Shown in pieces: positions 17,481 through 34,700 of a DNA stretch of 64,000 nt. Numbering within the stretch: position 1 is the first letter of the stretch; each line of letters begins with the position of its first letter. The DNA is from Coturnix japonica (taxonomy: Eukaryota > Chordata > Aves > Galliformes > Phasianidae): the NCBI RefSeq assembly GCF_001577835.2, contig NC_029532.1, forward strand, positions 5,294,512 to 5,358,511, in the 5' to 3' direction. Position numbers and translations under genes: made by a program. The notes under the pieces were generated by a model. The model searched no databases and was not told the DNA's origin. It saw nothing but the letters and a program-made list of their open reading frames with translations.

Positions 17481-19333
17481 GAGAGGAAAGAAGCAAATCT
17501 GTTCCTACCCAAGTGCTTCAAACCCAACCTGATCCTCACTACTGAATCCATACAACAGGCACCCAAGGATGCTCAGCACATGTCAGGATCAGGCAGTTGG
17601 TATCACCAGCTCCAAACACACCTGGCCTTGTTCTTCAATAATGCAAATTCTCCCCAGTTCTGAAAATAACCCCTTTCCCACCATCTCCCCTCACATCTGA
17701 AACACTCTGGTTAGTCAATCAAGGAAATAGATAACAAAAAGCAAAATCTCAACTAATCTTTGTGGCTGAAGAAAGAGCCGATTGTTTCTGCCTCTCCCTG
17801 AGCCCACCCTAAACCCTGCACTTCCCCAGTCCTCTTCACACCTTCATTCCTTTATTGCCAGGGAAAGAAAATCCTCAGTCTTTGGGCTGTTTTGTTTAGC
17901 AAATGAGGGACATGCAAAGCAATCCTGCTGAGCAGAGGTGTGCCTCTGTCTTCCAGACAGGCTTCAGGTATTGAAAGCAGCAGCCCAGAAATGTTGTGAT
18001 CGAGGGTAGATTTAAGTCTGGACACAGGATGCATCTTTTATTATTGAAGACAGACACAAAACCTGCAGGAAGAGAAGGTGCACTCCTAGTTAGCATAGCA
18101 TTACACTAGAGCTTATCTTCAGATAGTATTAACCTACAGAAAAGGCAAAACTGGAGTTCAAGAGTGTTTTCAGTGAAAGGATAAAAGCAGAGCCCTTAGT
18201 CCTTGCAGCAGGACATTCCTCCAGTGCTGCACAGCCTGTCACAGGTAAAGGGGATGCAGCTGTACTCCCAGCTGCCGGTACATTTGTGCTGTTAACTGTA
18301 ACAACAACACACATGTGGGAAACCTGGAAGCATTACACAGTCTCTCAGTAACAGCTGCATAAGCGTGTTTCCTTGCATGGGACAAACATTCCTGCTTGCT
18401 ATGTTCTCCCACTTTTGCCCTGGAGCAGCATATCCACATGGGAAGCACCAAACCACCACACCAACCATCACAGGACAGCTAAATCAGTCTGTTCTTCTGT
18501 AGTAGGCAAGACCTAAGAAAATGCAGACCAATGCAGCTGTTACAGAACTAGAACACTTCAGCTAACAGTGACCATGGGCACACACTGACCTGATGCTCAC
18601 AGCCCTGACCTGAGGTGCCAGATCTGCCACATCTCTTGCATGACCTTGGGTGAGACATTACCTCTGGATTTGTGAAGCTGCTCAGCACCCTATGCAACTC
18701 ATAGAAAACTTCAGCCCATCTGCAAAAGGAGGATAATTCCTCCTCTCCCTTCTATTTCACTTGTTGTTTTTTTCCCCCCCTCAACGGTAAGATAATCAGA
18801 CACAGGACTGCCCCTCCTTATCTCCTACAAACAGTGCCTTGTACAATGAAGCCTTGATCTCGGCTGGAACCTACTTAGTGCTACTGTGATCCTAATAACG
18901 TATGATAGAAACTTACTTCAGCAAAGCAGCCCATTTCTGTTTGTGGCTTAGAAAGAAATTCTCCGAGCACAACAAAAGCATCAAATTAAATCTTAAACTT
19001 CACATGAGCAGAGAAATGAAGCAAGTGGAAAGACAAGGGGTAAATCAGACAGGTAGTGTTTCCATCAGTGAATAACACTCCAGGGAGAAAGAGAGAGACA
19101 GAGATGGATACTGACGTTACAAACATTCAATTTGATCCTCCTCATTCTGAGGATGCTCCCTAAATACAGGCATTTCCAATCTGGCCCTTGGGCTGATTTT
19201 GACCTAGTGGCTCAAGGGTGATCATCATTCACCTCAGCAGACAGCAAGGCAGGCAGAGAGCAAAGAGTTCCCAGAAATGGGGAAATCTGAGGCCAGGGAG
19301 GAGCTGAGCATACACCAGGCTCAGCTTTAGCCC

Positions 19334-19441
19334 GATAAGTTTATCAGGCACTGCCGGCTGCTAACTGTCAGCCAGCAAAGTGGGCCTGTTAGGGAGGAGG
19401 AACAGCTCCTGGGGTCAGATAGGACAGCCCCAGCCTTATCA
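19334..19441. promoter_or_regulatory. GATA-site cluster, candidate GFI1B enhancer
   Basis: Two GATA sites form the palindrome GATAAGTTTATC at 19334-19345, and a third (CTTATCAG) lies at about 19434-19441. The cluster is about 9.4 kb downstream of the GFI1B start codon. Mouse Gfi1b has downstream GATA/SCL enhancers at about +13 to +17 kb, from memory, so an erythroid enhancer is plausible. Function is inferred. Confidence 0.35.
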
Positions 19442-20429
19442 GAGTGCCTGAGCCAAAGTGGGAACTGGAGAGTGAGCACTTTCCAACCACTTCATCCGAA
19501 GAGCAGACAGATTGGCAGGAAGGGCCTGTCAGCCCGCTGCTCCTTGCCACGAGCCCTGGTCCATGCAAATAACACTGGTGAGTGCAGCAGGAAAGTTGCA
19601 AATTTGAATGCAGAAGCCTGAGGGAATGTGCAGGGGAAAGCCTTCCTAGGAACGTTGCCCAAAGGGGAGAGTCAGACTCAGAAGTTTGGATACTTACTGC
19701 ACAAGCTGCTCCTTCAGACAGGCTGCCACCAAGTCTTGGGATGCCAGCTCCAGCAGCTCAGGCTAATGCTAAAGTCACCAAGTTCTGGTGTACAAATGAT
19801 TGTCTTGTTTTCCCTTTAACAAAATAAGTAAATAAAAGAAAAACCTCCTCATCCCCTTCTGAGCAGTAAAAGCATGGACCAGCAAATACCCTTCACAATG
19901 AGCTCTAGTGCAGCTATACCCAATTCTATACAGCAGAGATGCTCCCATATTTGGTTGAACTCCCTTGGACAAGCACAGCCTGTGCAAGCTCCCTTTCTCC
20001 ACACCCCAGTCATGACAGAGTAAAAGAATTGTTGCACAGCACATTCCCTGCTTGGTTTACTTGCTGAGGATGTGCCATGCAGGATAGAAATGGTTTAAGG
20101 CCATCAGCTTAGACACACTGCATTATTCCTACAGCCCCTCTAACCGTACTGTTACCACATCACTGCTCATAGTAGTGGACTGCATGCAAAGCATTGGGCT
20201 CATCTATAGGTCTTTGGGTTGAAACAGGGGATTTGGGTCCTGTCTGTATCATGAAATTTTTGCTGAGAAATGGCTCAAGGAAAAGCCCTGAGCCTGTCCC
20301 AGAAGAACATGCTGCCTGCCTACAAGTGAGTACCTTGTGTATCATAGAGGGCTAGGGACAGCAGCATTGTAGGACAAGATACCATCTACATGAGCAAGTC
20401 TCTCAAAGGCTCCCTTTATGGCAATTAAG

Positions 20430-20467
20430 ATACACATATATAGATATATATATACACACACATACAC
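20430..20467. repeat. TA/CA microsatellite
   Basis: A short run of alternating TATA and CACA units in the GFI1B-CEL intergenic region. Confidence 0.85.
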
Positions 20468-22754
20468 AGTGTGATCCAGCTCCTCCTAAAGCGTGCATCT
20501 AAAATAGGACTGAAGTCATGTCCTTAATGCACCTTGTTCTCCCACTGATCAGAAAGGGAACCTAGCACATGCAGATATCTAACGTTATGTGGGATGAGTT
20601 GCACTCTTGTGGTCTCTGCACTGCTCTCAGGCCAAGACTTGTGAGTTAAAAACAAACCAAAAAACCCACCTACTGTTGATTCTACTTTCTCTTCGAGGAA
20701 TTTTAAAGCAATGGGACTTTATCTTACATCCTAAGCTCTTCTATATTAAGAACTCTGGTGGGATTTTTTAGCAGTGGCCATGTCTGCTGATGTCTTCTCT
20801 TTATATAATAGAAGTTATCTCTTGCTTCAGCTGGGGAAAGGGAAGTCAGATGATGATGCATTCCTGTCTTTTCAAAGACACCATCCTGAGAGCATGGACA
20901 TGGTGAACCACTGAGTCACTCACCCCGGTGCCTTATTTAGATCCAGCCTGTAGTGGCTTGTCTGTAAATCATTTGGCTCAATGGATGCCTAGATATGAGC
21001 ATCTAGAAACTGCAAGTCCATCTTTGAATACTGTGGCATCACCCATAGATGAACATGAGAATCAAACAAAAAAGGCTTTTCTCCTATCTTTGCTGTTGTC
21101 AACTGATCTGAGCCTTCACTATCCCCTGTCCCAGGATTTCCAACCCCAAAATGAGGATAACAACACGGACATACTCTGAGATCAATAGATAAGAGCAAGG
21201 TAGAATTGCTGCATATGTGCATTTTTTAATGAAAAAAATCCCATAGAAGATGCACACAGCATTAAAGTGAGGTCCTTGCACTGTGATCCTCCAACCCCAT
21301 ATGAACTTACTGCTTACAAATATTCCCCCAACAACAGTCAGCAGGGATTAACTCTTTGTCTGCAAGTTTTGACATAGTAGCATTATAAATTTTCAGGAGA
21401 TGCAACAAAAAATGTGCAGTTATGAGCATCAACAGTTCATTCTGTGCCCCAAAAATAAGTTATTGGTATGAGCTCCCCAGCCCCACTTCCTTAGTTCCCA
21501 AGTCCTCAGCAATCTTAGCTCCGAAGGGAATGTGACTCAGACCCTCCAACTGAAGGGCTGTCATCTGCAAACCCTGAAGGCTGGATGTGACCACGGCTTT
21601 ATCGTGGCCCACCAGCTGCATGTACAACCCTTGCCTCCTCCCTAATGATTCAGCAAATCTTCTTTGAGGAGAAAAACAAGCATACAAGTGAACAAATCAC
21701 AATGTCAGATTATAAAGATGAGCGGGGAAAAGCTGTGGCTCGAAGAAGGGAGATAAAAGGTGGTGAAATTGCATGGCGTAAGGGCTGAAACGCCTGATAG
21801 ACTTCTCAAGGAGTGTTGCAATAAGAACGTTTAAATAAATAATTGTCTTATGGGGGTCCTTACCCCTTAAAATATTGCTAAATGAGAACGCGGCATGAAA
21901 GGAAATGAAGTACATCCCGCCCTCTGTGATCTGGGCATTGCACAGGACTGATATGGAGTCTTAGTGGCATCCTGTTTTACACTGAAATTAAGTTCTACCA
22001 GGCAAACTACTTTCAGAAATAGCTTCCATTCACCATAACCAACATTTTCAATGGCTCAGAAGCCTGTTATCAAACACTGAACAGCTAGAGATCAATCAGA
22101 AGGTGTAATGCTTCCCTTAATTGCATTCAGCCCAGATACTCCACATGCCATGAAATTCTAACAAAAACAAAAGCATTTGCAATTCACAGAGCACTCACAT
22201 CACATTTATGGAATATCTCAACCCAGTGGGTTCTCCAACATCTGTGAGACAGAGATGCACCCCTCCACTAGATTAAATTCAACAACAACAGAAAACATAG
22301 AAGAGAAGCATGCAAACATATTTCAATACTGATCTACAAGCAAGGAGGACTGGCTTACCTCCCTATGGGTTTGTATATTCTTTGTGAATATTAATGTATT
22401 CACACCAATGTGAAATTACAGTTCACAAAGCCAACTGAAGCCACTTATTATGTCTTCAAAAAGACATCAATCAGAGCAGGTGTGTGTTGCTTCAGGGGGC
22501 TGCACCACAGCACACCAAGGTGACAGCTGACAAGGCAAGAGTAAAGCAAAACCTTCAAGAAAGCAACCATGAAGTACTGAACTGCCTCATACCCACTCAT
22601 CTGCCAACCCCTCCCCAGGGTTTCAACAGACCTGCCATAGTAGAAAAGAAAGCACTCCTTGCCCCTTTCCTACAGGCTCCTAAAGGGAACAGGATTTTAG
22701 TTTAGGTACTTACACAACATGACTAGAGCAGCAGCAGAGGCTGAAACTAGAGGA

Positions 22755-22803
22755 TGATGATTATGGCCCCTTTTCAACCCAGGCCATTCTGTGATTCTAT
22801 GAA
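22755..22803 (+). mobile_element. CR1 3' tail fragment
   Basis: Ends in CCATTCTGTGATTCTATGA, the CR1 3' terminal tandem preceded by the usual TTTCAACCCAGG motif. Confidence 0.75.
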
Positions 22804-23600
22804 TTAACACCACCTGAACTATGCATGATTGAAGTCACATCTGTCTCCTTTTAAAGCATTTCCCTTTGCAGTTATGCCACCTGCTCTCACAGGTCTGGAG
22901 GCTTTCCTCTCAAGTCTAATGATAATCAGCTGTATTACTTAAAGCTGAGTGTCAGAGCCAAGGGATGAAGGCATTTGTTAAGCCTGATCTTTGCAGGGAG
23001 AGCACTGAAAACGTGGTGCCACTGCACCCTACAGGCTGAAAATAGAGTCAATCATCCTGTGTGTTGTGTCGTGTGTGTATCTCGCAGTATCTAAACAAGG
23101 TTCATCACTTTTGAGAGGGAGGCTGGCTCAGGGCTCTTGCACATTTAGGGCTGGCCACTCTGCTTCTGCCCTGTACCACAATTAACAATTCTATTGCCTA
23201 CCCTGTTGGGATGAGCAGGAAAACCAGCAGCTGTAACACAAACACACACACACTACCAAACTCCTGGCTAGAGCTGACCCGAACACTGCTGTGTATGGGG
23301 TACCTGGCGATGGGAAGCACTGTGGGAAACAAGAAAGTTTGACTTCATATGGACAGGAGTTCAGCCCCAACCAGAGGAGGGGACAGTGCAAGGGGTGACC
23401 CTGCAGCTGGAACCCCTACCCAGGCTGCTGAGTCTCTGCAGGATCTATGTTGGAGCTTGGAAAGCTGCGTGAATGGCACAAACTTACATCAGAAGTCAAC
23501 TGGAAGAACCTGGCACGAGAAGGGTTCTCATGATTTGAGGGAGATGCTACTGCCCTGTGGACACTATATGCAGCATTGTATGCATCAGTCCAGCCCTCTG

Positions 23601-23945
23601 CCTGCTTCCCGTGGGCTGGAGCTGTGTGGAAGCTATGAGGAGTCAATGCCATATGTTCCTCTGACCACATTCACTGGATCTGTTCCCTCCAGGCCCATGG
23701 TCACTTGTGCCAGAAGAACAGCCTGCAAGGTCTCCCACAAGAAACAGATTTCATTTTTCTCACTGAGCTCCTTTATCAGCATTTAGAGGAAAAAAAACAT
23801 ATCTTAATAAGTGCATTTCTATCTCACGTTGTCCCTGTACCCTGATAAACTCCAGGAGTTACAGTGGAGCAAGGAGAGAATGTGCAGCCTTTTGTGCAAC
23901 AAATCTATCTCATATAAATCAGTAATAACAGCCTGGAGGGTTTCT
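23601..23945 (+). repeat. GTF3C5 intron 3-like fragment upstream of CEL
   Basis: The first part matches 32881-33222 in GTF3C5 intron 3 at about 95 percent by eye, with the later part lower and small gaps. The shared run covers the CATATGTTCCTCTGACCACA and CAGCCTTTTGTGCAACAAAT segments. It is in the same orientation as the partner. See also 24005-24215. Confidence 0.9.
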
Positions 23946-24004
23946 CTTGGGTAGTACAGGCAACTAGAGGTAGTTTGGCCATTTTGATGTTGTTTTTTTT
24001 ATCT

Positions 24005-24215
24005 CTCAGCCCTGCTGTGCTGTGTAGGAAGAGACCACATGCAGCCCTTTTCTTTGACTTCACAGAAGATGGTTGCAGTCCTAACTACTTGCTGGCTTCT
24101 CCGTAGGTTTTGTGATTGTGAAGTTCTATGTATAAGATTATTAGGGTGGTGTTGGGTGTTGAATTACACCAGGATTCACAATCCAGGCCATTGGCTTTGA
24201 TTCTCTTCCACTATC
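24005..24215 (+). repeat. GTF3C5 intron 4-like fragment upstream of CEL
   Basis: Matches 33567-33781 in GTF3C5 intron 4, same strand and same order as the preceding fragment. Only about 60 bp separates the two fragments here, whereas about 345 bp holding GTF3C5 exon 4 separates the partners. Exon 4 is therefore absent from this copy. Confidence 0.9.
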
Positions 24216-24416
24216 TAAGTTTTGTCAGATTGAGATATTTCCTTACACGTGGGTAGCCTTCGTCCCATAGAAGCAACATCTGCAGGGCTCCCACGCTGTG
24301 ACACCAGCCTACCTCAGCCATGGTTTGGCCTTGGCCTATTTACGTACATGGACTTACACAGTAGAACTCAGAGCAAAAACCATGTACTGGCACTGACACA
24401 TGGCTGCACTCCTACC

Positions 24417-24424
24417 TATATATA
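24417..24424 (+). promoter_or_regulatory. CEL: TATA box of CEL
   Basis: TATATATA lies 46 bp upstream of the start codon, predicting a start of transcription near 24447 and a 5' leader of about 20 bases. A TATA promoter fits a strongly expressed pancreatic enzyme gene. Confidence 0.6.
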
Positions 24425-24469
24425 CGTACATTGGCCTCTGTTTGGAGGCAAGCTCCTCAGGTGCACACC

Positions 24470-29727
<5,258 letters not shown>

Positions 29728-29783
29728 GCTGTGGAGCTGCTGAAAACCCAAGTAGAACCACCTTTTAAAGACAGACCGAGTTC

Positions 29784-29789
29784 ATTAAA
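29784..29789 (+). terminator. CEL: poly(A) signal of CEL
   Basis: ATTAAA lies 57 bp after the stop codon, giving a very short 3' UTR of about 75-90 bases. It is the nearest match to a poly(A) hexamer. Confidence 0.7.
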
Positions 29790-30649
29790 TGCTTGCTTGA
29801 AACTGAGGGATTTTGGCTTATGAGTGTCTTTGTCATTACAGTTTTCTCCCTAACATTACAGTTAGGAAGGAAGCAGCATCTAACCTCTGAGCAAAGCATG
29901 CTCCCCTGACAGCAGTGGCTCAGTTAATGATGCATCAGTGCATCACTGGCTCAAGGTTTGTTTTCCCTTGTTCCTTGCTTGATCTCTAGCAGGACAGACC
30001 CAATCCTGATCCGTACCTCTGGATATTGCCCTATTCTAATCATCCACACTAATGACAAACATCTCATAGATAATTACAATTGTAATACATGCACATGAAT
30101 CTCTTAGAGAACTGTTGCCCAGTTAACTAAAAAAAAAAACCAAATAAATGCAAGGTTATTCTGCATTGGTTTATGGTCACAAGTCTCTGCTTCACAAAGG
30201 CCAGGTTAGGCTGTAAACTACAGCTCCAAACTGAGGAATTAAGGAGAGGATCAGGATTTGTGCCTGGAGCTATTCACAACTTTACAACACCATGAATGCT
30301 CACAGCCCTGCCCCATAGCAACCCCCTCCCTATGCCCATGGCCAGCTTCACCTTAACCCTTCACCTCTTTCCACTTAGTAATTTTCCAGTGTTCAGTGGG
30401 CACAATCAAATTTGTTTGGTGGGGAATGAAAGCTCAACAACAGCTTACAAACGTACAGCAAGCAGAGAACGAGGAGAAAAGGAGAGACATTACAATTCTC
30501 AGGCATTAGAAAAAACACTGAAAATATCCTTTAAAATGTGGAGAGAAACACTCAAAGCCACGGAGTGGAGCCCAAGGCCAGAGAAACCAGAACTCACCTG
30601 TGCAGAACTCAGCACAACTTCAGCTGCTTTCAGTTCTTTACGCTGTGCC
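29790..30649. other. CEL-GTF3C5 intergenic spacer
   Basis: No gene, known repeat or clear control motif is recognised. Confidence 0.5.
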
Positions 30650-30736
30650 CGCTATGGGGCGCTGCGAGAGCGGCCCATTGCCAGCTCCTGCATCGCCTAT
30701 GGGATGCATAGGGCGCAGCGTTGGATATAGGATGCC
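30650..30736 (+). repeat. short unnamed repeat, copy A
   Basis: About 87 bp that aligns with 42911-43000 at about 75-80 percent by eye. The best shared runs are AGAGCGGCCCATTG and TATGGGATGCATAGGG. It directly abuts the 5' truncation point of the CR1 copy. The family was not identified. Confidence 0.7.
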
Positions 30737-31728
30737 CGAGAAACAGCGTCACTCGTGTCCCTCAAGGGTCTGTCTTGGGACCGGTGCTCTTTAACATCTT
30801 TATTAATGACATCGATGAGGGAATGGAGTGCACCCTCAGCAAGTTTGCTGACCACAGCAAGCTGAGTGGTGCGGTAATACGGTGGAAGGAAGGGATGCCA
30901 TTCAGAGGAACCTCAACAGTCTGGAAAGCTGGGCTCGGGTGAACCTAATGAGGTTCAACACAGCAAAGTGCAAGGTTTTGCACTTGGGCCAGAAGAACCC
31001 CAGGCACCTGTACAGGCTGGGAGGAGTGGTCCTTGAGAGCAGCTCGGCTGAGAAGGACCTGGGGGTCCTGATGGACGAGAGACTCAACATGAGCCAGCAG
31101 TGCGCTCTGGCAGCCCGGAAAGCAAATGGGATCCTGGGCTCCATCAGGAGAGGGGTGGTCAGCAGGGATAGGGAGGTGATCGTCCCTCTCTACTCTGCTC
31201 TTGTGAGGCCCCATCTGTTGTACCGTGTCCAGGTGTGGAGCCCTCAGTACAAGAAAGACATGGAGATTTTGGAAAGGGTCCAGAGGAGGGACAGGAAGAT
31301 GATCAGGGGCTGGAGCACCTCCCCTATGAGGACAGGCTGAGGGAGTTGGGTTTGTTCAGCCTGGAGAAGGTTGTGGGGTGACCTCACTGCAGCCTTTCAA
31401 TACCTGAAGGGAACTTACTCCCAGGAGGGGAGAAAACTCTTGGAAAGGGCTGACAATAGCAGGACACGGGGAAATGGTTTTAAGTTAAAAGAGGGAAGAT
31501 TTAGGTTGGATGTTAGGGGGAAGTTCTTCACTAGGAGAGTGGTTAGGCCCTGGAACAGGCTGCCCAGGGAGGTTGTGGATGCCCCGTCCTTGGAGGTGTT
31601 CAAGGCCAGGTTGGACGGGGCCCTGGGCAACCTGATCTAGTAAAGGCGTTTGTTTGGTGGCCCTGCCAGGCAGGGGGGTTGGAACTACATGATCCTTGAG
31701 GTCCCTTCCAACCCGGGTCATTCTGTGA
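30737..31728 (+). mobile_element. CR1 LINE, 5'-truncated copy next to GTF3C5
   Basis: Sense CR1 copy that begins inside the reverse transcriptase region ([20 protein letters not shown]) and continues through the ORF2 C-terminus ([37 protein letters not shown]) to a single ATTCTGTG at 31720-31727. The frame is interrupted: FADHSKL replaces the usual FADDTKL and small indels shift the reading frame. The element ends about 63 bp before the first GTF3C5 ATG, so it occupies the upstream promoter region. Confidence 0.95.
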
Positions 31729-31790
31729 GGTCCGGAACCTCCGTGCGGCGGAACCATCGCGCTGCGGCTGCGGGGGGAGGAATAGAGGGG

Positions 31791-34700
31791 ATGGACCGGG
31801 CAGCAATGGCGGCGGATGGGCCCAACATGGAGCGGGGCTCCGGGGTGTTGGAGCTGCCCAATACGCCTCGCTTGGTGTGCGTGGAGTACCCGGGGCTGGT
31901 GCGGGATGTCGGAGCGATGCTGCGGACTCTGGGAGGAGAGGAAGGGGTGTCGAGGGTGAGGGGGCCGCGTGTGAGGGAGGGGGGGCTCCAGCTGTGTGAT
32001 ATGGAGTTGGTGTGAAGGATGGAGGTGATAAGGTGTCTGTGATACAGATCTACGCGGACCCCGGCAAGAGGTTGGAGCTGTATTTCCGTCCCAAGGATCC
32101 TTACTGCCATTCCGTGTGCGCCAACCGCTTCCCCGCCTCTGCCATGCTGCTCAGGGTGAGGAGGAGGAGGAGGAAGGGTGTGGAGGAGCAGGATGTCCGC
32201 TTTGAGATGGAAATCATTGGGATCGTCAGCACGGTTTACAAGTTTCAAGGTAATCCTCGTGGCTTAAAGACTGATGGGAAAGAGAAAGGTTTCCTTTAAG
32301 TCTAGGAGGAAAATGCCATCTGTTATTACAACCTTTGCACAGGCTCCTGCTCCTGAAAGCTGAGCGTTATTAGGAGAAACTTTATCTTCACAATACACAG
32401 CATTCTGACTTTTGTATCCAATAGGAATGTCAGATTTCCAGTACCTAGCGATGCATTCCGGTCCCGATGGCAAACAAACCTCCATGTACGACAAAGTCCT
32501 GATGCTTAAACCAGAGAAGGAAGAGTTTTTCAATAGGGAATTACCTCTGTACATCCCTCCACCAATTTTCTCACGGCTGAACACTCCCGTTGACTATTAC
32601 TATCGGCCACATGTCCAACACAGGTTAGTGCCCTTTCTCATTATAGAATAAACAACCCATGTTGCTTCTTGAATAGCGTCTAGTTTGATATATACTTGTA
32701 ACAGGCAAGTCTTCAAGTTAAAGTTTCCTTTTGGAGATGAACTGAATCCATTCTGACATCAGAATGCTGATGCTCTCGGCTCATGCATTTCATTAGTTTT
32801 TGCTACTGATTGCTCGGTAGAAAATACCTTTTCCTGCAGGAAACAACATGTAGCACAGGGTACATGAGGATGTTTTTCTACCTGCTTCCCATGGGCTGGA
32901 GCTGTGTGGAGGCTATGAGGAGTCAATGCCATATGTTCCTCTGACCACATGTGCTGGATCTGTTCCCTCCAGGCCCATGGTCACTCATGCCAGTAGAACA
33001 GCCTGCAAGGTCTCCCACAAGAAACAGATTTCATTTTTCTCACTGAGCTCCTTTATCAGCACGTAGGAGAAAAATTTATCTTGGTAATTGTATTTACATC
33101 TCACGTCATCTTTGTACCCTGATGAACTCCAGGAGTTACAGTGGAGCAAGGAGAGAATGTGCAGCCTTTTGTGCAACAAATCTATCTCATACAAATCAGT
33201 AATAACAGCCTGGAGGGTTTCTTGATCCCTTCTCCTCGGTCATCTGGAAAACAAACTTCATTTTTGCATGTTCCCATTAAAGCCACATGCCTGTGTGTGA
33301 CATAAGCAAAAGCAAACCCAGTCCTCTGCTCTGTCTTGTAGGGAAGGCTACAACAATCCCCAGGTGTCTGCTGAGAACCTCATTGGCCTCAGCAGGGCCC
33401 GGCGCCCCAACAATGCCATCTTTGTGAACTTTGATGATGAAGTTCCAGACAAACCACTGGATGCTGCTGAACAGGCCTGGAAGAAAGTGTCCACCAATCC
33501 TGTGGACAGGAAGGTGGAGGAAGAGCTGAGAAAGGTATGTGCCGTGTTCCTGAGCTGGGCTGGGCACTCAGCCCTGGTGTGCTGTGTAGGAAAAGGCCAC
33601 GTGCAGCCCTTTTCTTTGACTTCCAGAAGATGGTTGCAGTCCTAATGACTTGCTGGCTCCTCCATAAGTTTTGTGATTGTGATGTGAAGTTCCATATATA
33701 AGATTGTTAGGATGGCGTGGGCTGTTAAATTACACCAGGATTCCCAATCCAGGCCATTGGCTTTGATTCCCATTCACTATCAGCTGTTATTTGTAACCTT
33801 GGCAAAAAAAAAAACATGTTTGCTTTTTCTGTTCTCTGATCCTTCAAATGAGAGGGGCTCTACTGCCCAGGATACCAGAACACTTGGTGTCAGAACAGCT
33901 GCACTTCTCCTTGTAAATAACAAGTGGGATAAAAATTAGTCAAGGCATGACACCATCATATCAAGCAATTGAATGAGGGGCATGTATCTGAAATTACTAT
34001 GTATTATTTCAGCTCTTTGAAGCTCGTCCAGTCTGGTCTAGGAATGCAGTTAAAGCAAATATCAGCATCCACCCAGACAAACTGAAGCTTCTGTTGCCTT
34101 GTTTGGCCTACTACACGGTAAGTCTGTGTATCTGCCCTTGTTCCTGTTTGATGCAGTTAGTAGACAGCAAGGGTAGATTACCTGGGTGTTCCTTGCTCTC
34201 TGCAGTTTTTGAGGTCCTATCTGAGCTTAATGTTATGGAAGGGAAAGAGGGAAAGGAAACCTTTCTCTTGAACAGAGGTTATAGCCATAGAGGATTCAGT
34301 AGCTGTTAGCTCTGTTGGATCTGGTCTACTTTGTAGTACAATCAGACACTCAGATTGATTGTCCATATGGCAATGATAGCAGATTTCTTTCCAAACAGAT
34401 TCTTGTGACCTCGCAGATTATTTTTAAAGGCACACGCATATTTGGGCTTCAGGACCTTGCCCAATTCTGGTATATAAAAACTGGTTGCTGTAGAAAACAA
34501 TTAAGGGACTGGTAAGGAAATAGGTTTGGACAGTGCAGGAAAATACTAGGATTTTCTAAGAGACTGCAATACAGCTGTGTTTGCAACTTGTCCCCCCTGT
34601 TTGTTTACACAGATAACAGGTCCTTGGAGGAGCTTATGGGTTAGGTTCGGGTATGACCCTAGAAAACATCCTGAAGCAAAGATTTATCAAGTACTGGACT

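Larger units (their letters stand above)
13966..24416. other. GFI1B 3' UTR and GFI1B-CEL intergenic region
   Basis: The GFI1B 3' UTR begins at 13966. Its end is unclear, with loose poly(A) signals such as ATTAAA near 15411 and AATAAA near 16478. The rest is non-coding. Items listed separately are two CR1 tails, a GATA-site cluster, a TA/CA microsatellite and two GTF3C5-like intron fragments. No other exon was recognised. Confidence 0.6.

Noticed and set aside
30737-31728. An active CR1 element
   Set aside because: It lacks the 5' half and has interrupted frames, so it cannot be autonomous.
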